A DNA stretch of 64,000 bases from Halopelagius longus (GTDB taxonomy: Archaea > Halobacteriota > Halobacteria > Halobacteriales > Haloferacaceae): the NCBI RefSeq assembly GCF_900100875.1, contig NZ_FNKQ01000001.1:1054001-1118000 (forward strand), written 5' to 3'. A program made the position numbers and the translations under genes. The notes beneath the pieces were generated by a model. The model searched no databases. It saw only the letters and a list, made by a program, of their open reading frames with translations, and was not told where the DNA came from. This document shows, piece by piece, positions 36,417 through 45,460 of this stretch; the stretch's first letter is position 1; every line of letters begins with the position of its first letter.

Positions 36417-37016
36417 ATGAGCTACGAACTCGACCCCCTTCCGTACGATTACGACGCGCTGGAACCGCACATCTCCGAGCAGGTGCTGACGTGGCACCAC
36501 GACACCCACCACCAGGGCTACGTCAACGGCTGGAACTCCGCCGAGGAGACGCTCGAAGCCAACCGCGAGGACGGCGATTTCTCCTCCTCGCCCGGCGCGA
36601 TTCGGAACGTCACCCACAACGGGTCGGGGCACATCCTCCACGACCTGTTCTGGAACTCGATGTCGCCGGAGGGCGGCGACGAACCCTCGGGCGAACTCCG
36701 CGACCGAATCGAGGAGGACTTCGGCTCCTACGACGCCTGGAAGGGTGAGTTCGAGGCCGCCGCGGGCAACGCCGGCGGCTGGGCGCTCTTAGTCTACGAC
36801 TCGTTCTCGAACCAACTGCGCAACGTCGTCGTCGACAAGCACGACCAGGGCGCGCTCTGGGGCACCCACCCCATCCTCGCGCTCGACGTGTGGGAACACT
36901 CCTACTACCACGACTACGGCCCGGCCCGCGGCGACTTCGTCTCGAACTTCTTCGAGGTCGTCGACTGGGAGGAGCCGTCCGCGCGCTACGAGCAGGCCGT
37001 CGAACTCTTCGAGTAG
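36417..37016 (+). CDS. sod: Superoxide dismutase (Mn/Fe family), second copy
   Basis: 199 residues, shorter than the first copy and clearly diverged from it, but with all ligands: LTWHHDTHH, GSGHILHDLFW and LDVWEHSYY. Tandem sod genes are known in some haloarchaea. It has its own AT-rich promoter region (for example CAAACTTTATCAG about 40-50 bp upstream, around 36370-36382) and a T-tract after its stop. Differential regulation is likely given the separate promoters; the first copy's palindrome is absent here. Confidence 0.95.
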   Translation: MSYELDPLPYDYDALEPHISEQVLTWHHDTHHQGYVNGWNSAEETLEANREDGDFSSSPGAIRNVTHNGSGHILHDLFWNSMSPEGGDEPSGELRDRIEEDFGSYDAWKGEFEAAAGNAGGWALLVYDSFSNQLRNVVVDKHDQGALWGTHPILALDVWEHSYYHDYGPARGDFVSNFFEVVDWEEPSARYEQAVELFE

Positions 37017-37034
37017 ACGACTTCGTACACCCCG

Positions 37035-37041
37035 ATTTTTT
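37035..37041 (+). terminator. T-tract after second sod
   Basis: TTTTTTC run 18 bp past the stop, in the gap before the convergent gene. Confidence 0.4.
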
Positions 37042-37130
37042 CTTCGCGACTCGCCCGGAAGCGTCGGCTCCGTCGTCCGAGAGCGGTTCGAGAAGACGAA
37101 GGCGGAGGCGGAAGCGCGAGGACGGGAGCG

Positions 37131-37544
37131 TCAGTCCTCCGAGGGCGCGAACGCGCCGGCGTCGAACTCCCGGGCGACCGACTGTATCGACTCGTGCAGG
37201 GCGGCGTAGTCGTAACAGTCGTCGGCCGGGTCGAAACTGGCGAACACGCCCACGGGTTCGTCGCCGAGGAACGTCCGGAACTGCTCGAACGCCGAGAGGC
37301 CGCGGACCGTGTAGCCGTAGTCGGCGTAGTAGAGGGACTCGTACGTCTGGCGGGTGACGAACCCGTAGCGTTCGTTGTCCACGAAGCGGGCGACGTCGAG
37401 GCCGTCCGATTCGAGCCGTTCGGCCACGTCCGGGCGGACGTACAGTTCGTCGAAGTCGCGTTCGTCGAACGCCCACACGTCCCTGAGGGCGTCACCGGCG
37501 AACTGCTCGAACACCGAGACGAGGCGCTCTTTCGGACGGGTCAT
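37131..37544 (-). CDS. Conserved haloarchaeal protein of unknown function
   Basis: 137 residues, no membrane helix. Alpha/beta pattern with Tyr/Phe-rich motifs YGFVTRQTYESLYYADYGYT and FASFDPADDCYDYAALHES-like segments. I do not recognise a characterised family and would not assign function. It has the acidic composition and codon use of its neighbours, so it is a real gene. ATG start, 37544. Confidence 0.7.
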   Translation of the reverse strand: MTRPKERLVSVFEQFAGDALRDVWAFDERDFDELYVRPDVAERLESDGLDVARFVDNERYGFVTRQTYESLYYADYGYTVRGLSAFEQFRTFLGDEPVGVFASFDPADDCYDYAALHESIQSVAREFDAGAFAPSED

Positions 37545-37634
37545 GGCAACAGGACTCTATCGACTCCTGTTAACGGTTGTGATTCTCCGGGGTGGAGCGG
37601 CGGGATTTTCCGCGCGGGCGGAGAAAGAGCGGTC

Positions 37635-37940
37635 ATGCCCAGACCGAAAGACGACTTCGAGACGCTCTACCCGTACCGCCTCTACGAACCCCGCGAAATC
37701 CTCGAAGAGGAGATGATGTACACGGTGTCCGAGATTGCGCGCCTGCTTCAGGGCCTTCCCGCGGACGCGGAGTTAGACGCCGACACGGAGGAACGGGTCG
37801 TCGCGTGGACGATTCCGTGGCTGATGAAGCACGCGGACGAACTCGTCATCAACGACCCCGTCGGCGACGAACCCGGTTACTTCGGCGTCGTCTCCGAGGA
37901 CCGCGAACCCGACGAGATTCCCGAGGGCGCAGACGAGTAG
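37635..37940 (+). CDS. Conserved haloarchaeal protein (DUF5827-like)
   Basis: 101 residues beginning MPRPKDDFETLYPYRLYEP, then a helical stretch EEEMMYTVSEIARLLQGLP. I recall this pattern as DUF5827 from haloarchaeal annotations; function is unknown. Its stop touches the stop of the convergent metallo-hydrolase gene with no gap. Confidence 0.7.
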   Translation: MPRPKDDFETLYPYRLYEPREILEEEMMYTVSEIARLLQGLPADAELDADTEERVVAWTIPWLMKHADELVINDPVGDEPGYFGVVSEDREPDEIPEGADE

Positions 37941-38558
37941 TCACCCCATCCGCGCCGCGCGGCCGGCGAACTCGATGTCCTCGGCGGGGCGGTCCTCGAC
38001 GCTCGGGCCGTGGCCGGTGTGCATCGCCCCGAGGTCGGACCCGACCGTCTCGCGGACGCGGTCGATGCTCTCTATCAGCGTCGGGCGGTGTCCCTCCGCT
38101 AAATCGGTCCGGCCGAAGCTTCCGTTCGCGAATATCAGGTCGCCCGCGAACAGCGTCCCCGCCTCGCGGGAGTAAAAGCAGAGGTGGTCGTCCTTGTGAC
38201 CCGGCGTGTGCATCGCGAGGTAGTCGTCGTCGCCGATTTCGACCGTCTCGCCGTCCTCGATTTCGTTATCGACGAGGGGGTTGTCCGCGTCGAACCCCCA
38301 CGTCTCGACGCCGAACGCGTCGCGGACGGCATCGACGTTGCCGACGTGGTCGTCGTGCGTGTGGGTGAGGTAGATTCGGTCGAGTTCGTCCGCGTGCTCT
38401 CGAATCGCGGCGACGACGTCGAAGTTCGCGCCGGTATCGACGAGAGCGGTCGTCTCGCCGGTGACGAGGAAGGCGTTGCTGGTGAAGGCGTCGACGCCGC
38501 GGGCGAGGTTGGTTATCACGGGCGGAGGTAGGCGGGAACGGGCCTTTCCTCTTTCCAT
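37941..38558 (-). CDS. Metallo-beta-lactamase-fold hydrolase, glyoxalase-II-like
   Basis: 205 residues. The THTHDDHVGNVD zinc motif (HxHxDH), MHTPGHKDDHLCFYS and LFAGDLIFANGSFGRTD are the glyoxalase II-type pattern, with a late MHTGHGP His. Predicted to hydrolyse thioesters or similar substrates in the cytosol. ATG 38558 (MERGKARSRL) is chosen; the frame continues 36 codons upstream without conserved features. Confidence 0.88.
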   Translation of the reverse strand: MERGKARSRLPPPVITNLARGVDAFTSNAFLVTGETTALVDTGANFDVVAAIREHADELDRIYLTHTHDDHVGNVDAVRDAFGVETWGFDADNPLVDNEIEDGETVEIGDDDYLAMHTPGHKDDHLCFYSREAGTLFAGDLIFANGSFGRTDLAEGHRPTLIESIDRVRETVGSDLGAMHTGHGPSVEDRPAEDIEFAGRAARMG

Positions 38559-38578
38559 GCCGGACGGGACGGGAGTCG

Positions 38579-39592
38579 CTACGACGAAGGGAGAGTTCGC
38601 CAGACGGACCGTCCCGGCGTGTGAGCGACCCACGGGTCGTCGCCGAGTAGCGTCCGCCGTCGCCACCGAAAGCGGGCGTTACCGACGTACCCGAACGACG
38701 ACGGGCGGTCTTCGAGGGAGACGACGGTTCGCGCGCCGACCGTCAGGGACCGGCGCGCGTCCGCGTTCTCGGCGGAGAACGTGTGCGTCACCCTGTTCTC
38801 CTCCTCGTTCGTCTCTTCGGTGACCGCGTACGCGTCCGTGGTCTTCCCCGCGGGACCGGTCGCGTCGACGGGCACCCCCTCGAACGCGGTCTGAATCGAC
38901 ACGTCGTCGACGAGATACCCGTCGGGGAACGACGCGTCAACGGTGGTCACCGTCGCCGTCGTCTCCACGACGGCCTGCGACCGGTCCGGCAGGAGCGTCA
39001 CGCGGTCCCACCGGTCGTAGTCGCCCGCCTTCACGCGGCCGCGCGTCCGCACCTCGCCGAGTTCGACGCCCCCGTCCGGGCGCGGCGGGTCGGAAATCGA
39101 GAACTCGGGCGGTCGACCGTCGAGAATCTCGCCGACGGCCCACGGCAGTCGCGCTTCGAGGGCGGCGTCGCGGCGCGGTCGCAGATACTGCACGTCGAGT
39201 CGGTCCTCGACCGGGACGACGGCGGCGATTCGGTCTATCGGCGACCAACTGTCGCTCGGGAGACCGTACCGACGCCCACTCCGTTCGCAGACGCGTCGGG
39301 CGTACAGAGGGGCGTCGTCTCCGGCGACGATTGCGGGCGTCCCCCGTTCGAGGGCGTCGAGCGCGGACTCGTAGTGGGCGTCCGACGCCGGGAGGACGAA
39401 CGCGTCGGCGTCCGCGGGACGGGAGGTCACCGAGACGCCGGACACCGGCGGGAACGACACGTCTCCGGCGACGCCGACGGTTCGGCCGGAGAGCGGAGCG
39501 TCGGTCGTTCGCTCGGACTCGTCCGATTCTGCACCGCATCCGGCGAACGGCGCGGCCGCGAGAAGGGCGAGTACGTGGCGGCGGGAAGGCAT
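38579..39592 (-). CDS. Secreted lipoprotein of unknown function
   Basis: 337 residues from MPSRRHVLALL. A Tat signal with twin Arg (SRRHVLALLAAAPFAG) ends in a lipobox (FAGCG, Cys near 19), so the mature protein is lipid-anchored outside. The mature region has no domain I recognise; it includes beta-rich segments such as VVETTATVTTVDASFP and is not transport-binding-like. It precedes thyA divergently. Confidence 0.7.
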   Translation of the reverse strand: MPSRRHVLALLAAAPFAGCGAESDESERTTDAPLSGRTVGVAGDVSFPPVSGVSVTSRPADADAFVLPASDAHYESALDALERGTPAIVAGDDAPLYARRVCERSGRRYGLPSDSWSPIDRIAAVVPVEDRLDVQYLRPRRDAALEARLPWAVGEILDGRPPEFSISDPPRPDGGVELGEVRTRGRVKAGDYDRWDRVTLLPDRSQAVVETTATVTTVDASFPDGYLVDDVSIQTAFEGVPVDATGPAGKTTDAYAVTEETNEEENRVTHTFSAENADARRSLTVGARTVVSLEDRPSSFGYVGNARFRWRRRTLLGDDPWVAHTPGRSVWRTLPSS

Positions 39593-39710
39593 CGGCGAGA
39601 TATTCCTAGAGAGGAACATAAACCTACGGACGGGGACACCGGTAAGGGAGGGGCAGAAACGTCATCCTCTTAGACCAGTACGCTGGAGAACACCGTAACC
39701 CGAGTCCACC

Positions 39711-40712
39711 ATGCGCCAGTATCTCGACTTAGTGACGGACATCCTCGCGGAGGGGCAGCACAAACCGAACCGAACGGGCGTGGACACCATCTCGGCGTTC
39801 AGCCAGCACTACGAAATCGACCTCGCGGAGGGCTTTCCGCTCCTGACGACGAAGGACCTCTCGGGGTTCCGCTGGAACTCGCTCATCCACGAGTTCGTCT
39901 GGTACCTCTCCGGAGAGGAGCACATCCGGACGCTCCGCGAGGAGACGGGCATCTGGGACGCGTGGGCCGACGAGGAGGGTCGCCTCGACACCGCCTACGG
40001 GCGGTTCTGGCGGCGCTTCCCCGTCCCCGAGGAGGGCCTGCCCGGCGAGGCGTGGCCCGAGGACGACCACCGCTGGATGAACGACGACGAACGCACGTTC
40101 GACCAGATTCAGTATATTATCGACCAACTGCGCGAGAACCCCTCCTCGCGCCGCCTCGTCGTCAACGCGTGGCACCCCGCCAACGCCGCCGTCTCTACCC
40201 TGCCTCCCTGTCACTACTCGTTCGTGTTCAACGTGCAGGGCGACCGGTTGAACCTCCACCTCACCCAGCGTTCGGGCGACACCGCGCTGGGAATCCCGTT
40301 CAACATCGCCGCCTACTCGCTTCTGCTCACCGCCGTCGCCCAGCGAACCGGCTTCGAACCCGGGACGTTCGCCCACACCGTCGTGGACGCCCACATCTAC
40401 TGCGGCGAGGGCGAACGCGGCGCGTGGTACGCCGAGAACCTCTCCGAACTCCAGTCGCGTCTGGCCGACGTCGAAGAGCGTTCGGAGTACCTCGACGTTC
40501 GCGAGTGGTTGGTCGAGTCCGCGCCCGCCGAATCCGAGGACGCGCAGGACTACGACCACGTCCCCGGCCTCCTCGAACAGTGCTCGCGGACGCCCCGCGA
40601 ACGTCCCACCATCGAGGTGGCGGACAAGCCCCTCGACGAACTGACGTACGACGACATCGAACTCCGCGACTACGACCCCGCGGAGGGTATCCGATTCGCG
40701 GTGGCGGAGTGA
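39711..40712 (+). CDS. thyA: Thymidylate synthase
   Basis: 333 residues. Methylates dUMP to dTMP with methylenetetrahydrofolate. The catalytic segment is LPPCHYSFVFNV (nucleophilic Cys); RSGDTALGIPFNIAAYSLL and HTVVDAHIYCG bind dUMP and folate. Folate and dUMP loops (TGVDTISAF, FPLLTTKDLSGFRWNS) are conserved. It is somewhat longer than the 264-residue E. coli enzyme, because of an inserted loop near 90-150 and a C-terminal extension. Its stop overlaps the DHFR start by one base (TGATG), so the two are translationally coupled. Confidence 0.97.
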   Translation: MRQYLDLVTDILAEGQHKPNRTGVDTISAFSQHYEIDLAEGFPLLTTKDLSGFRWNSLIHEFVWYLSGEEHIRTLREETGIWDAWADEEGRLDTAYGRFWRRFPVPEEGLPGEAWPEDDHRWMNDDERTFDQIQYIIDQLRENPSSRRLVVNAWHPANAAVSTLPPCHYSFVFNVQGDRLNLHLTQRSGDTALGIPFNIAAYSLLLTAVAQRTGFEPGTFAHTVVDAHIYCGEGERGAWYAENLSELQSRLADVEERSEYLDVREWLVESAPAESEDAQDYDHVPGLLEQCSRTPRERPTIEVADKPLDELTYDDIELRDYDPAEGIRFAVAE

Positions 40713-41302
40713 TGGCCGACGACTCCGCCGGGACGGACGCCGAGGGGTCCGACGCCGGCGAAATCGAGTACGTCCTCGTCGCCGCGGTGGCGAGAAACGG
40801 CGTCATCGGGCGCGACGGCGAGATGCCGTGGTACCTCCCCGAGGACATGAAGCAGTTCAAGCGGACGACGACGGGCCATCCGGTCGTCCTCGGGCGGAAG
40901 ACGTACGAGAACGTCGTCGAGGCCCTCGGCGAACCGTTCCCCGGGCGGACGAGCGTCGTCCTCTCGACGCGGGACCTCGACTTGCCGGAGGGCGCGGTGC
41001 TGGCGAACTCCGTCGCGGAGGCGACTGCGCGCGCGGAGGCGGCCGCCGCGGAGATGGGCGTCGAGACGGCGTACGTCGTCGGCGGCGCGACCGTCTACGA
41101 GGCGTTCCTCCCGCGCGCCGACCGCATGGTGCTCACGGAACTGCACGACGACTACGAGGGCGAGACGACGTTCCCCGAGTTCGACGAGAGCGCGTGGGAG
41201 GAAGTCGAACGCGACGGACGCGAGGCGTTCGACTTCGTCACCTACGAACGGGCGGCGGACGCCGACGCCGACTCCGACGCTTCGGGGGGTGAGAATCGAT
41301 GA
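40712..41302 (+). CDS. Dihydrofolate reductase
   Basis: 196 residues with a 17-residue acidic leader before the DHFR core LVAAVARNGVIGRDGEMPWYLPEDMKQFK. GRKTYENV and VVGGATVYEAFLP are the NADPH-binding parts, and the WYLPEDMKQF region holds the acidic catalytic residue. It regenerates tetrahydrofolate used up by ThyA, whose gene overlaps it. Haloferax carries a thyA-linked DHFR (hdrB), which this resembles. The C-terminal tail is a short Asp/Ser-rich extension. Confidence 0.95.
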   Translation: MADDSAGTDAEGSDAGEIEYVLVAAVARNGVIGRDGEMPWYLPEDMKQFKRTTTGHPVVLGRKTYENVVEALGEPFPGRTSVVLSTRDLDLPEGAVLANSVAEATARAEAAAAEMGVETAYVVGGATVYEAFLPRADRMVLTELHDDYEGETTFPEFDESAWEEVERDGREAFDFVTYERAADADADSDASGGENR

Positions 41303-41496
41303 AGTGGGAGTACAAGATAATCCGAACCTCCGACGGCGGCCTGTTCAGCGGCGACACCGGGCCGATGGAGCACGCACTCAACGAACTGGGCGACGCCGAG
41401 TGGGAACTCGTCGCCACCCTCTCGGACGGCCGCCCGTCGGCGGGAGCGAACGGCGCGACGGCGCTCGTGTTCAAGCGCCCGAAACCGGACGGCTGA
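41299..41496 (+). CDS. DUF4177-type small protein
   Basis: 65 residues that match the DUF4177 outline: MKWEYKIIRT at the start, a short helix (MEHALNELGDAEWELV) and a final beta strand (ALVFKRP). Function unknown. Its ATG overlaps the DHFR stop (ATGA), so it belongs to the thyA-DHFR operon. Confidence 0.75.
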   Translation: MKWEYKIIRTSDGGLFSGDTGPMEHALNELGDAEWELVATLSDGRPSAGANGATALVFKRPKPDG

Positions 41497-41622
41497 CGCC
41501 GATTCGGAGCCGAATGGAGCGAGAACGGGATTCTCTTCGGGCGTTCGCCGCGGGGCGACGCCGCCGCGCGACCAAACTATGGAGGCGCTACGTTCAGGTC
41601 CGAGAGCGACGTGTCGGGCGGT

Positions 41623-41949
41623 ATGTCCAACTCGTCGTCCGCCCGAGACGCCGGTACACCGCGGTATCGTCCCGCCGAGTCGCGGCAACGGAACGCGCTC
41701 GCCGTCCTGCGTCGGGCGACGCCGCCCCTCTCGCTTACCGAACTCGCGTTCGGCGTCGCCGCCCTCGAAGGCGCGACGGCCGACGGACCGTTGAGCGAGG
41801 CGGACAGGACGGCGCTGGAACTGTCGCTCCACCACGACCACCTCCCCCGACTGGACCGCGCGGGAATCGTCGCGTACGACGCGAAGAACCGCGTCGTCAC
41901 CGCCCGGCGGCGGGCGATGCCCGTCGGCGGGTGGGCGACGCCGGAGTAG
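41623..41949 (+). CDS. DUF7344-like winged-helix protein
   Basis: 108 residues. RNALAVLRRATPPLSLTELA, then LSLHHDHLPRLDRAGIVAYDAKNRVV form the winged-helix pattern of haloarchaeal DUF7344 proteins, thought to bind DNA or protein partners. No membrane part. The ATG at 41623 (MSNSSSARDAG) is chosen; a GTG 12 bp earlier is possible. Confidence 0.7.
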   Translation: MSNSSSARDAGTPRYRPAESRQRNALAVLRRATPPLSLTELAFGVAALEGATADGPLSEADRTALELSLHHDHLPRLDRAGIVAYDAKNRVVTARRRAMPVGGWATPE

Positions 41950-42052
41950 CGTTCGCGGTCCCCGGCGCTCCGAACCGCCTCGCGTCTCCGCGGTTCGCGT
42001 TCCCCCGCCGACCGGCGACGATTCTTTACGTCTGGGGTCCAACCGGGTACGA

Positions 42053-42691
42053 ATGGATGCCGACGACGTTCGGCGGCGGTGGGAAACGCTCTCCGGGGAG
42101 TACTCTCCGGACTACTACGCGTACTACGGCCCGAACGAGACGAGCGAACGCCTCCGCGAGGTTATCGATTCGGTCGTCGGTCCCGACGGGTCCGTCTTGG
42201 AACTCGGCTGTAGCGCGGGGCGGCACCTCGCGCACCTCCGCGAGGGCGGCTACCGGAACCTCTCGGGCATCGACCTGAACGAGGACTCCTTCGACGTGAT
42301 GGCCGAGGAGTACCCCGAACTCGAAGCGGAGGGGACGTTCTACGCCGACTCGATAGCCGGACGCGTCGGCGAGTTCGAAGACGGGGAGTTCGACGTCGTC
42401 TACTCGGTGGAGACGCTCCAACACGTCCACCCCGACGAGGAGTGGGTGTTCGAGGAGATAGCCCGAATCGCGGACGAACTCGTCGTCACCGTGGAGAACG
42501 AGGGCGGCGGAAGCGAACGCGACGGCGCGTCCACATCCGGCGACGGTGACGGCCCGGCGGTGAACTACGTCGACGAGCAGATGCCGCTGTACTACCGGAA
42601 CTGGCGGAAGATATTCACCGACCTCGGCCTCGCGGAGGTCGAAACCGTCTCGCTGGAGAGAGACACGTTCCGGGCGTTCCGACGGCAGTAA
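42053..42691 (+). CDS. Class I SAM-dependent methyltransferase
   Basis: 212 residues. The SAM-binding motif is LELGCSAGRHLAHLR (about 50), with the acidic ribose-binding SGIDLNEDSFDV, and motif GEFDVVYSVETLQHVHPDE. Substrate unknown. Starts ATG at 42053, just after the gap from the DUF7344-like gene. Confidence 0.85.
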   Translation: MDADDVRRRWETLSGEYSPDYYAYYGPNETSERLREVIDSVVGPDGSVLELGCSAGRHLAHLREGGYRNLSGIDLNEDSFDVMAEEYPELEAEGTFYADSIAGRVGEFEDGEFDVVYSVETLQHVHPDEEWVFEEIARIADELVVTVENEGGGSERDGASTSGDGDGPAVNYVDEQMPLYYRNWRKIFTDLGLAEVETVSLERDTFRAFRRQ

Positions 42692-42754
42692 GGGGCCGAC
42701 TCGGTCGCGCGCTTCTGCCGACGCGTCCGACCGGATACCGACGTTTCGAGGCCG

Positions 42755-44101
42755 TTACGGTCGAGGGTCGCCCTCGACGACGGCGTTTTCGCCCCGTTGT
42801 GCCCACCGGTCGAACGCGTCCATCACCGGGCTCGAACTCACGCCGTGCAGGATTATCGACAGCAGGACGACGAACCCGACCAACGCCCACAGTTCCTCGG
42901 CCGCGACGGCGAGTTCCCGTTCCCGAAACGACGCTTCCGCCAACGCGTGCGAGAGGTAGTAGAACGACCCGATGCCCCGGATGCCGAAAAAGGAGATGAT
43001 GGCCCGTTCCGGCCACGAGGCGGGAGTTCCTACGAAGCTGAGAGCGCCGGCGAGCGGTCGGACGAGAAACAGGAGAGCCAGACCCACGACCGCCTGCGGG
43101 ACGGTCAGCGGCCAGAGCAGTCCGCCGGCGATGGCACCCCCGAACAGGAGGAGCACCGTCGCCATCAACACTCGCTCCGTGAGCACGGCGAAGTCGTGAA
43201 GCTCCACGTAGTAGTCGTGCTCCCACTCGAAGCGTCGAAGCGCCAGTGCGGCCACGAAGACGGCGATGAAGCCGTACCCGCCGAGCAGTTCGGTCACGCC
43301 GTACGCGATGAGCGTCGTCGCCAACGCCTCGACGCCCGCCATCACGTCCTGTCCGTGCATCATCTCGGCGACGCTCTCCGGAATCGGCAGGCGAAACAGG
43401 AACCGGGCCATGACCTGTCCGATCACGTACCCGAGGACGAGTCCCGCGCCGATTTTGTAGAGGACGTCGACGAGGAACCACTCCAACAGCCACGACTGCC
43501 CGTCGGCCGGCGACCCCCCGGCGACAGTAGCCCCGGCGACGACGATGGCCAAGTTCGTCAGCGGGAACGCCAGCCCGTCGTTGAGGCCGGCTTCCGAGGT
43601 GAGCGCGAACCGAACCGACCCCCACCTGTAGCGCGGGTCGGCCTCCTCCTCTAACTCCGTCAGCGGTGCGCCGGCCTCGATTCCGGACGCGAGCACCGGG
43701 TCCGTCGGCGCGAGGACGGCCCCCAGTAGGATGGCCGTGGCCGGCAGGAGGCCGAGGAGTCCCCACGCGAGAACCGCCACCGCCGCGGCCGTAAGCGGCA
43801 GTGCGACGCCGAGTAGCCGCCACGTCGCGGACCACGACCACAGGGAGAAGGGGCGGTCTATCTTCAACCCCGCGCCCATGAGCGATATCAGGACGACGAG
43901 TTCGGTGAGCCGTTCGGTCAGATAGGAGTTCGCGACCGGGTCGAGGGCTGGTGCGCCGGGGACGACTGCGAAGAGGAGCGTTCCGACGGCGACGTACACG
44001 AGGGGAAACGACAGGGGTTGGTGTTCGAGCAGTCGCGGCAGGACGGCGGTCCCTAACAGTGCGATGCCGACGAACAGGAGACCGATTTCGTACGCTGCCA
44101 T
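42755..44101 (-). CDS. CPA1-family Na+/H+ antiporter
   Basis: 448 residues with about 12 membrane helices. The cation-binding LAPTDPVLASGI and conserved SFFGIRGIGSFYYLSHAL are hallmarks of monovalent cation:proton antiporters of the CPA1 group. Expected to extrude sodium, a normal task in high salt. ATG 44101 (MAAYEIGLLFVG) is chosen; the frame extends 31 codons upstream but lacks a membrane-like start. No soluble C-terminal regulatory domain is present beyond a short tail. Confidence 0.9.
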   Translation of the reverse strand: MAAYEIGLLFVGIALLGTAVLPRLLEHQPLSFPLVYVAVGTLLFAVVPGAPALDPVANSYLTERLTELVVLISLMGAGLKIDRPFSLWSWSATWRLLGVALPLTAAAVAVLAWGLLGLLPATAILLGAVLAPTDPVLASGIEAGAPLTELEEEADPRYRWGSVRFALTSEAGLNDGLAFPLTNLAIVVAGATVAGGSPADGQSWLLEWFLVDVLYKIGAGLVLGYVIGQVMARFLFRLPIPESVAEMMHGQDVMAGVEALATTLIAYGVTELLGGYGFIAVFVAALALRRFEWEHDYYVELHDFAVLTERVLMATVLLLFGGAIAGGLLWPLTVPQAVVGLALLFLVRPLAGALSFVGTPASWPERAIISFFGIRGIGSFYYLSHALAEASFRERELAVAAEELWALVGFVVLLSIILHGVSSSPVMDAFDRWAQRGENAVVEGDPRP

Positions 44102-44235
44102 AATTTCTCTGAGGAGTCCGGCGACGGACGGGTAAAAGCCGTCGCCCTCGCATCTAAGGTGGCGGTGCCGTCCGGAGTCGCCTCGCGTCGTCACCGCCGC
44201 CGACGTTTTAGTTCGCCCGCGCCCAACAGCGAGGC

Positions 44236-44415
44236 GTGTCAGCGACGTTCGAGCTCTACGAGGACACGGTCGGACAGTACCGATGGCGGCTCGTCCACGA
44301 CAACGGAAACGTCATCGCCGACAGCGGAGAGGGGTACGCCTCGAAGCAGAAGGCGAAACAGGGCATCCGGAGCGTGAAGTCGAACGCGCCGGAGGCGACC
44401 ATCGAAGAGCTGTGA
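44236..44415 (+). CDS. UPF0339/DUF1508 small protein (HVO_2922-like)
   Basis: 59 residues from GTG: a single module FELYEDTVGQYRWRLVHDNG, then VIADSGEGYASKQKAKQGI, the UPF0339 signature (WRxxxxNGxxIAxSxEGYxSxxxA). It forms a small beta-alpha dimer in known relatives; function is unknown. It lies directly before the proteasome alpha gene, a neighbourhood I recall from Haloferax (HVO_2922 and psmA2). Two copies of the same module open PgsB in this window. Confidence 0.8.
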   Translation: MSATFELYEDTVGQYRWRLVHDNGNVIADSGEGYASKQKAKQGIRSVKSNAPEATIEEL

Positions 44416-44533
44416 CGGTCGCGTAGCGGGGTGAGTCGTCGCGGTGATATCTGAAGCGGCGGTTTTCGGCGAGATGCGGTAATATCGTGCTCCGGTGGTG
44501 GCTTTATCAGTACTCGGGCCGGATGGGTAAGCG

Positions 44534-45322
44534 ATGAACCGTAACGACCAGCAGGCGTACGACCGAGGGACGTCTCTGTTCTCCCCCGACGGACGTATCT
44601 ATCAGGTCGAGTACGCCCGCGAGGCGGTCAAGCGTGGCGCATCGAGCGTCGGCGTGCGGACGACGGACGGCGTGGTCCTCGCCGCACAGCGACGGACGAG
44701 TTCGAGCCTCATGGAGACCGAGAGCATCGAGAAGTTACACAAACTCGACGACTACCTCGGCGCGGCGAGCGCGGGTCACGTCGCCGACGCCCGGCAACTC
44801 GTCGACGACGCCCGGACGGAGGCCCAGCGGAACCGACTCCGCTACGGCGAACCGCTCGGCGTCGAGACGCTGACGAAGTCGCTCTCCGACCAGATTCAAG
44901 AGAGCACGCAGATCGGCGGGACGCGCCCGTTCGGCGCGTCGCTTCTCATCGGCGGCGTCGAGGGCGACCTCGGCCAGCCGAGTCCGCCGGGCCGCGAGGC
45001 GGACACCGACCGAGGAGAGGTCCGGGCCCGACTGTTCCAGACGGACCCCTCCGGCGCGCCCCAAGAGTGGAAGGCCGTCGCCATCGGCGCGAACCGCGGA
45101 GACATCCAAGAGTTCCTCGAAGAGGAGTGGGACGACAACCTCTCCGTCGACGACGGCGTCACGCTGGCCATCCGCGCCCTCCTCGTCGGCGAGGAGGAAC
45201 TGGCGGCCGGCGAAATCGCCATCGCCACCATCTCCGGCGAAGGCTACCACGAAGTCGAAGAGGACGACGTGGCGGCCATCGTCGAGGAGTTCGGCGGTTC
45301 CGACGACGACGAAGAGGAGTAA
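44534..45322 (+). CDS. psmA: Proteasome alpha subunit (psmA, alpha-2-like)
   Basis: 262 residues. The 20S alpha family opens with the gate segment YDRGTSLFSPDGRIYQVEYAREA and carries the alpha helix and IGGVE and VAIGANR strands. Alpha subunits form the outer, non-catalytic rings of the proteasome. Two odd points: the usual VVLAADRR is replaced by VVLAAQRR, and there is an inserted loop (about 145-165, GQPSPPGREADTDRG) relative to family members I know. Haloarchaea have two alpha subunits; the partner UPF0339 gene suggests this is the alternative one. Confidence 0.9.
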   Translation: MNRNDQQAYDRGTSLFSPDGRIYQVEYAREAVKRGASSVGVRTTDGVVLAAQRRTSSSLMETESIEKLHKLDDYLGAASAGHVADARQLVDDARTEAQRNRLRYGEPLGVETLTKSLSDQIQESTQIGGTRPFGASLLIGGVEGDLGQPSPPGREADTDRGEVRARLFQTDPSGAPQEWKAVAIGANRGDIQEFLEEEWDDNLSVDDGVTLAIRALLVGEEELAAGEIAIATISGEGYHEVEEDDVAAIVEEFGGSDDDEEE

Positions 45323-45460
45323 CCGCGACCGACGGCGGGACTCCGCCGACGGCGACGGAGGTTTCGGTCGGTCGGACAGAGTCCGACGACGACTCTCTTC
45401 TGCGACCCGCGCTACCGCTACCCGGAGGTTTAGGCCGGCCGGTGGCGAACCGCCGGCAGT

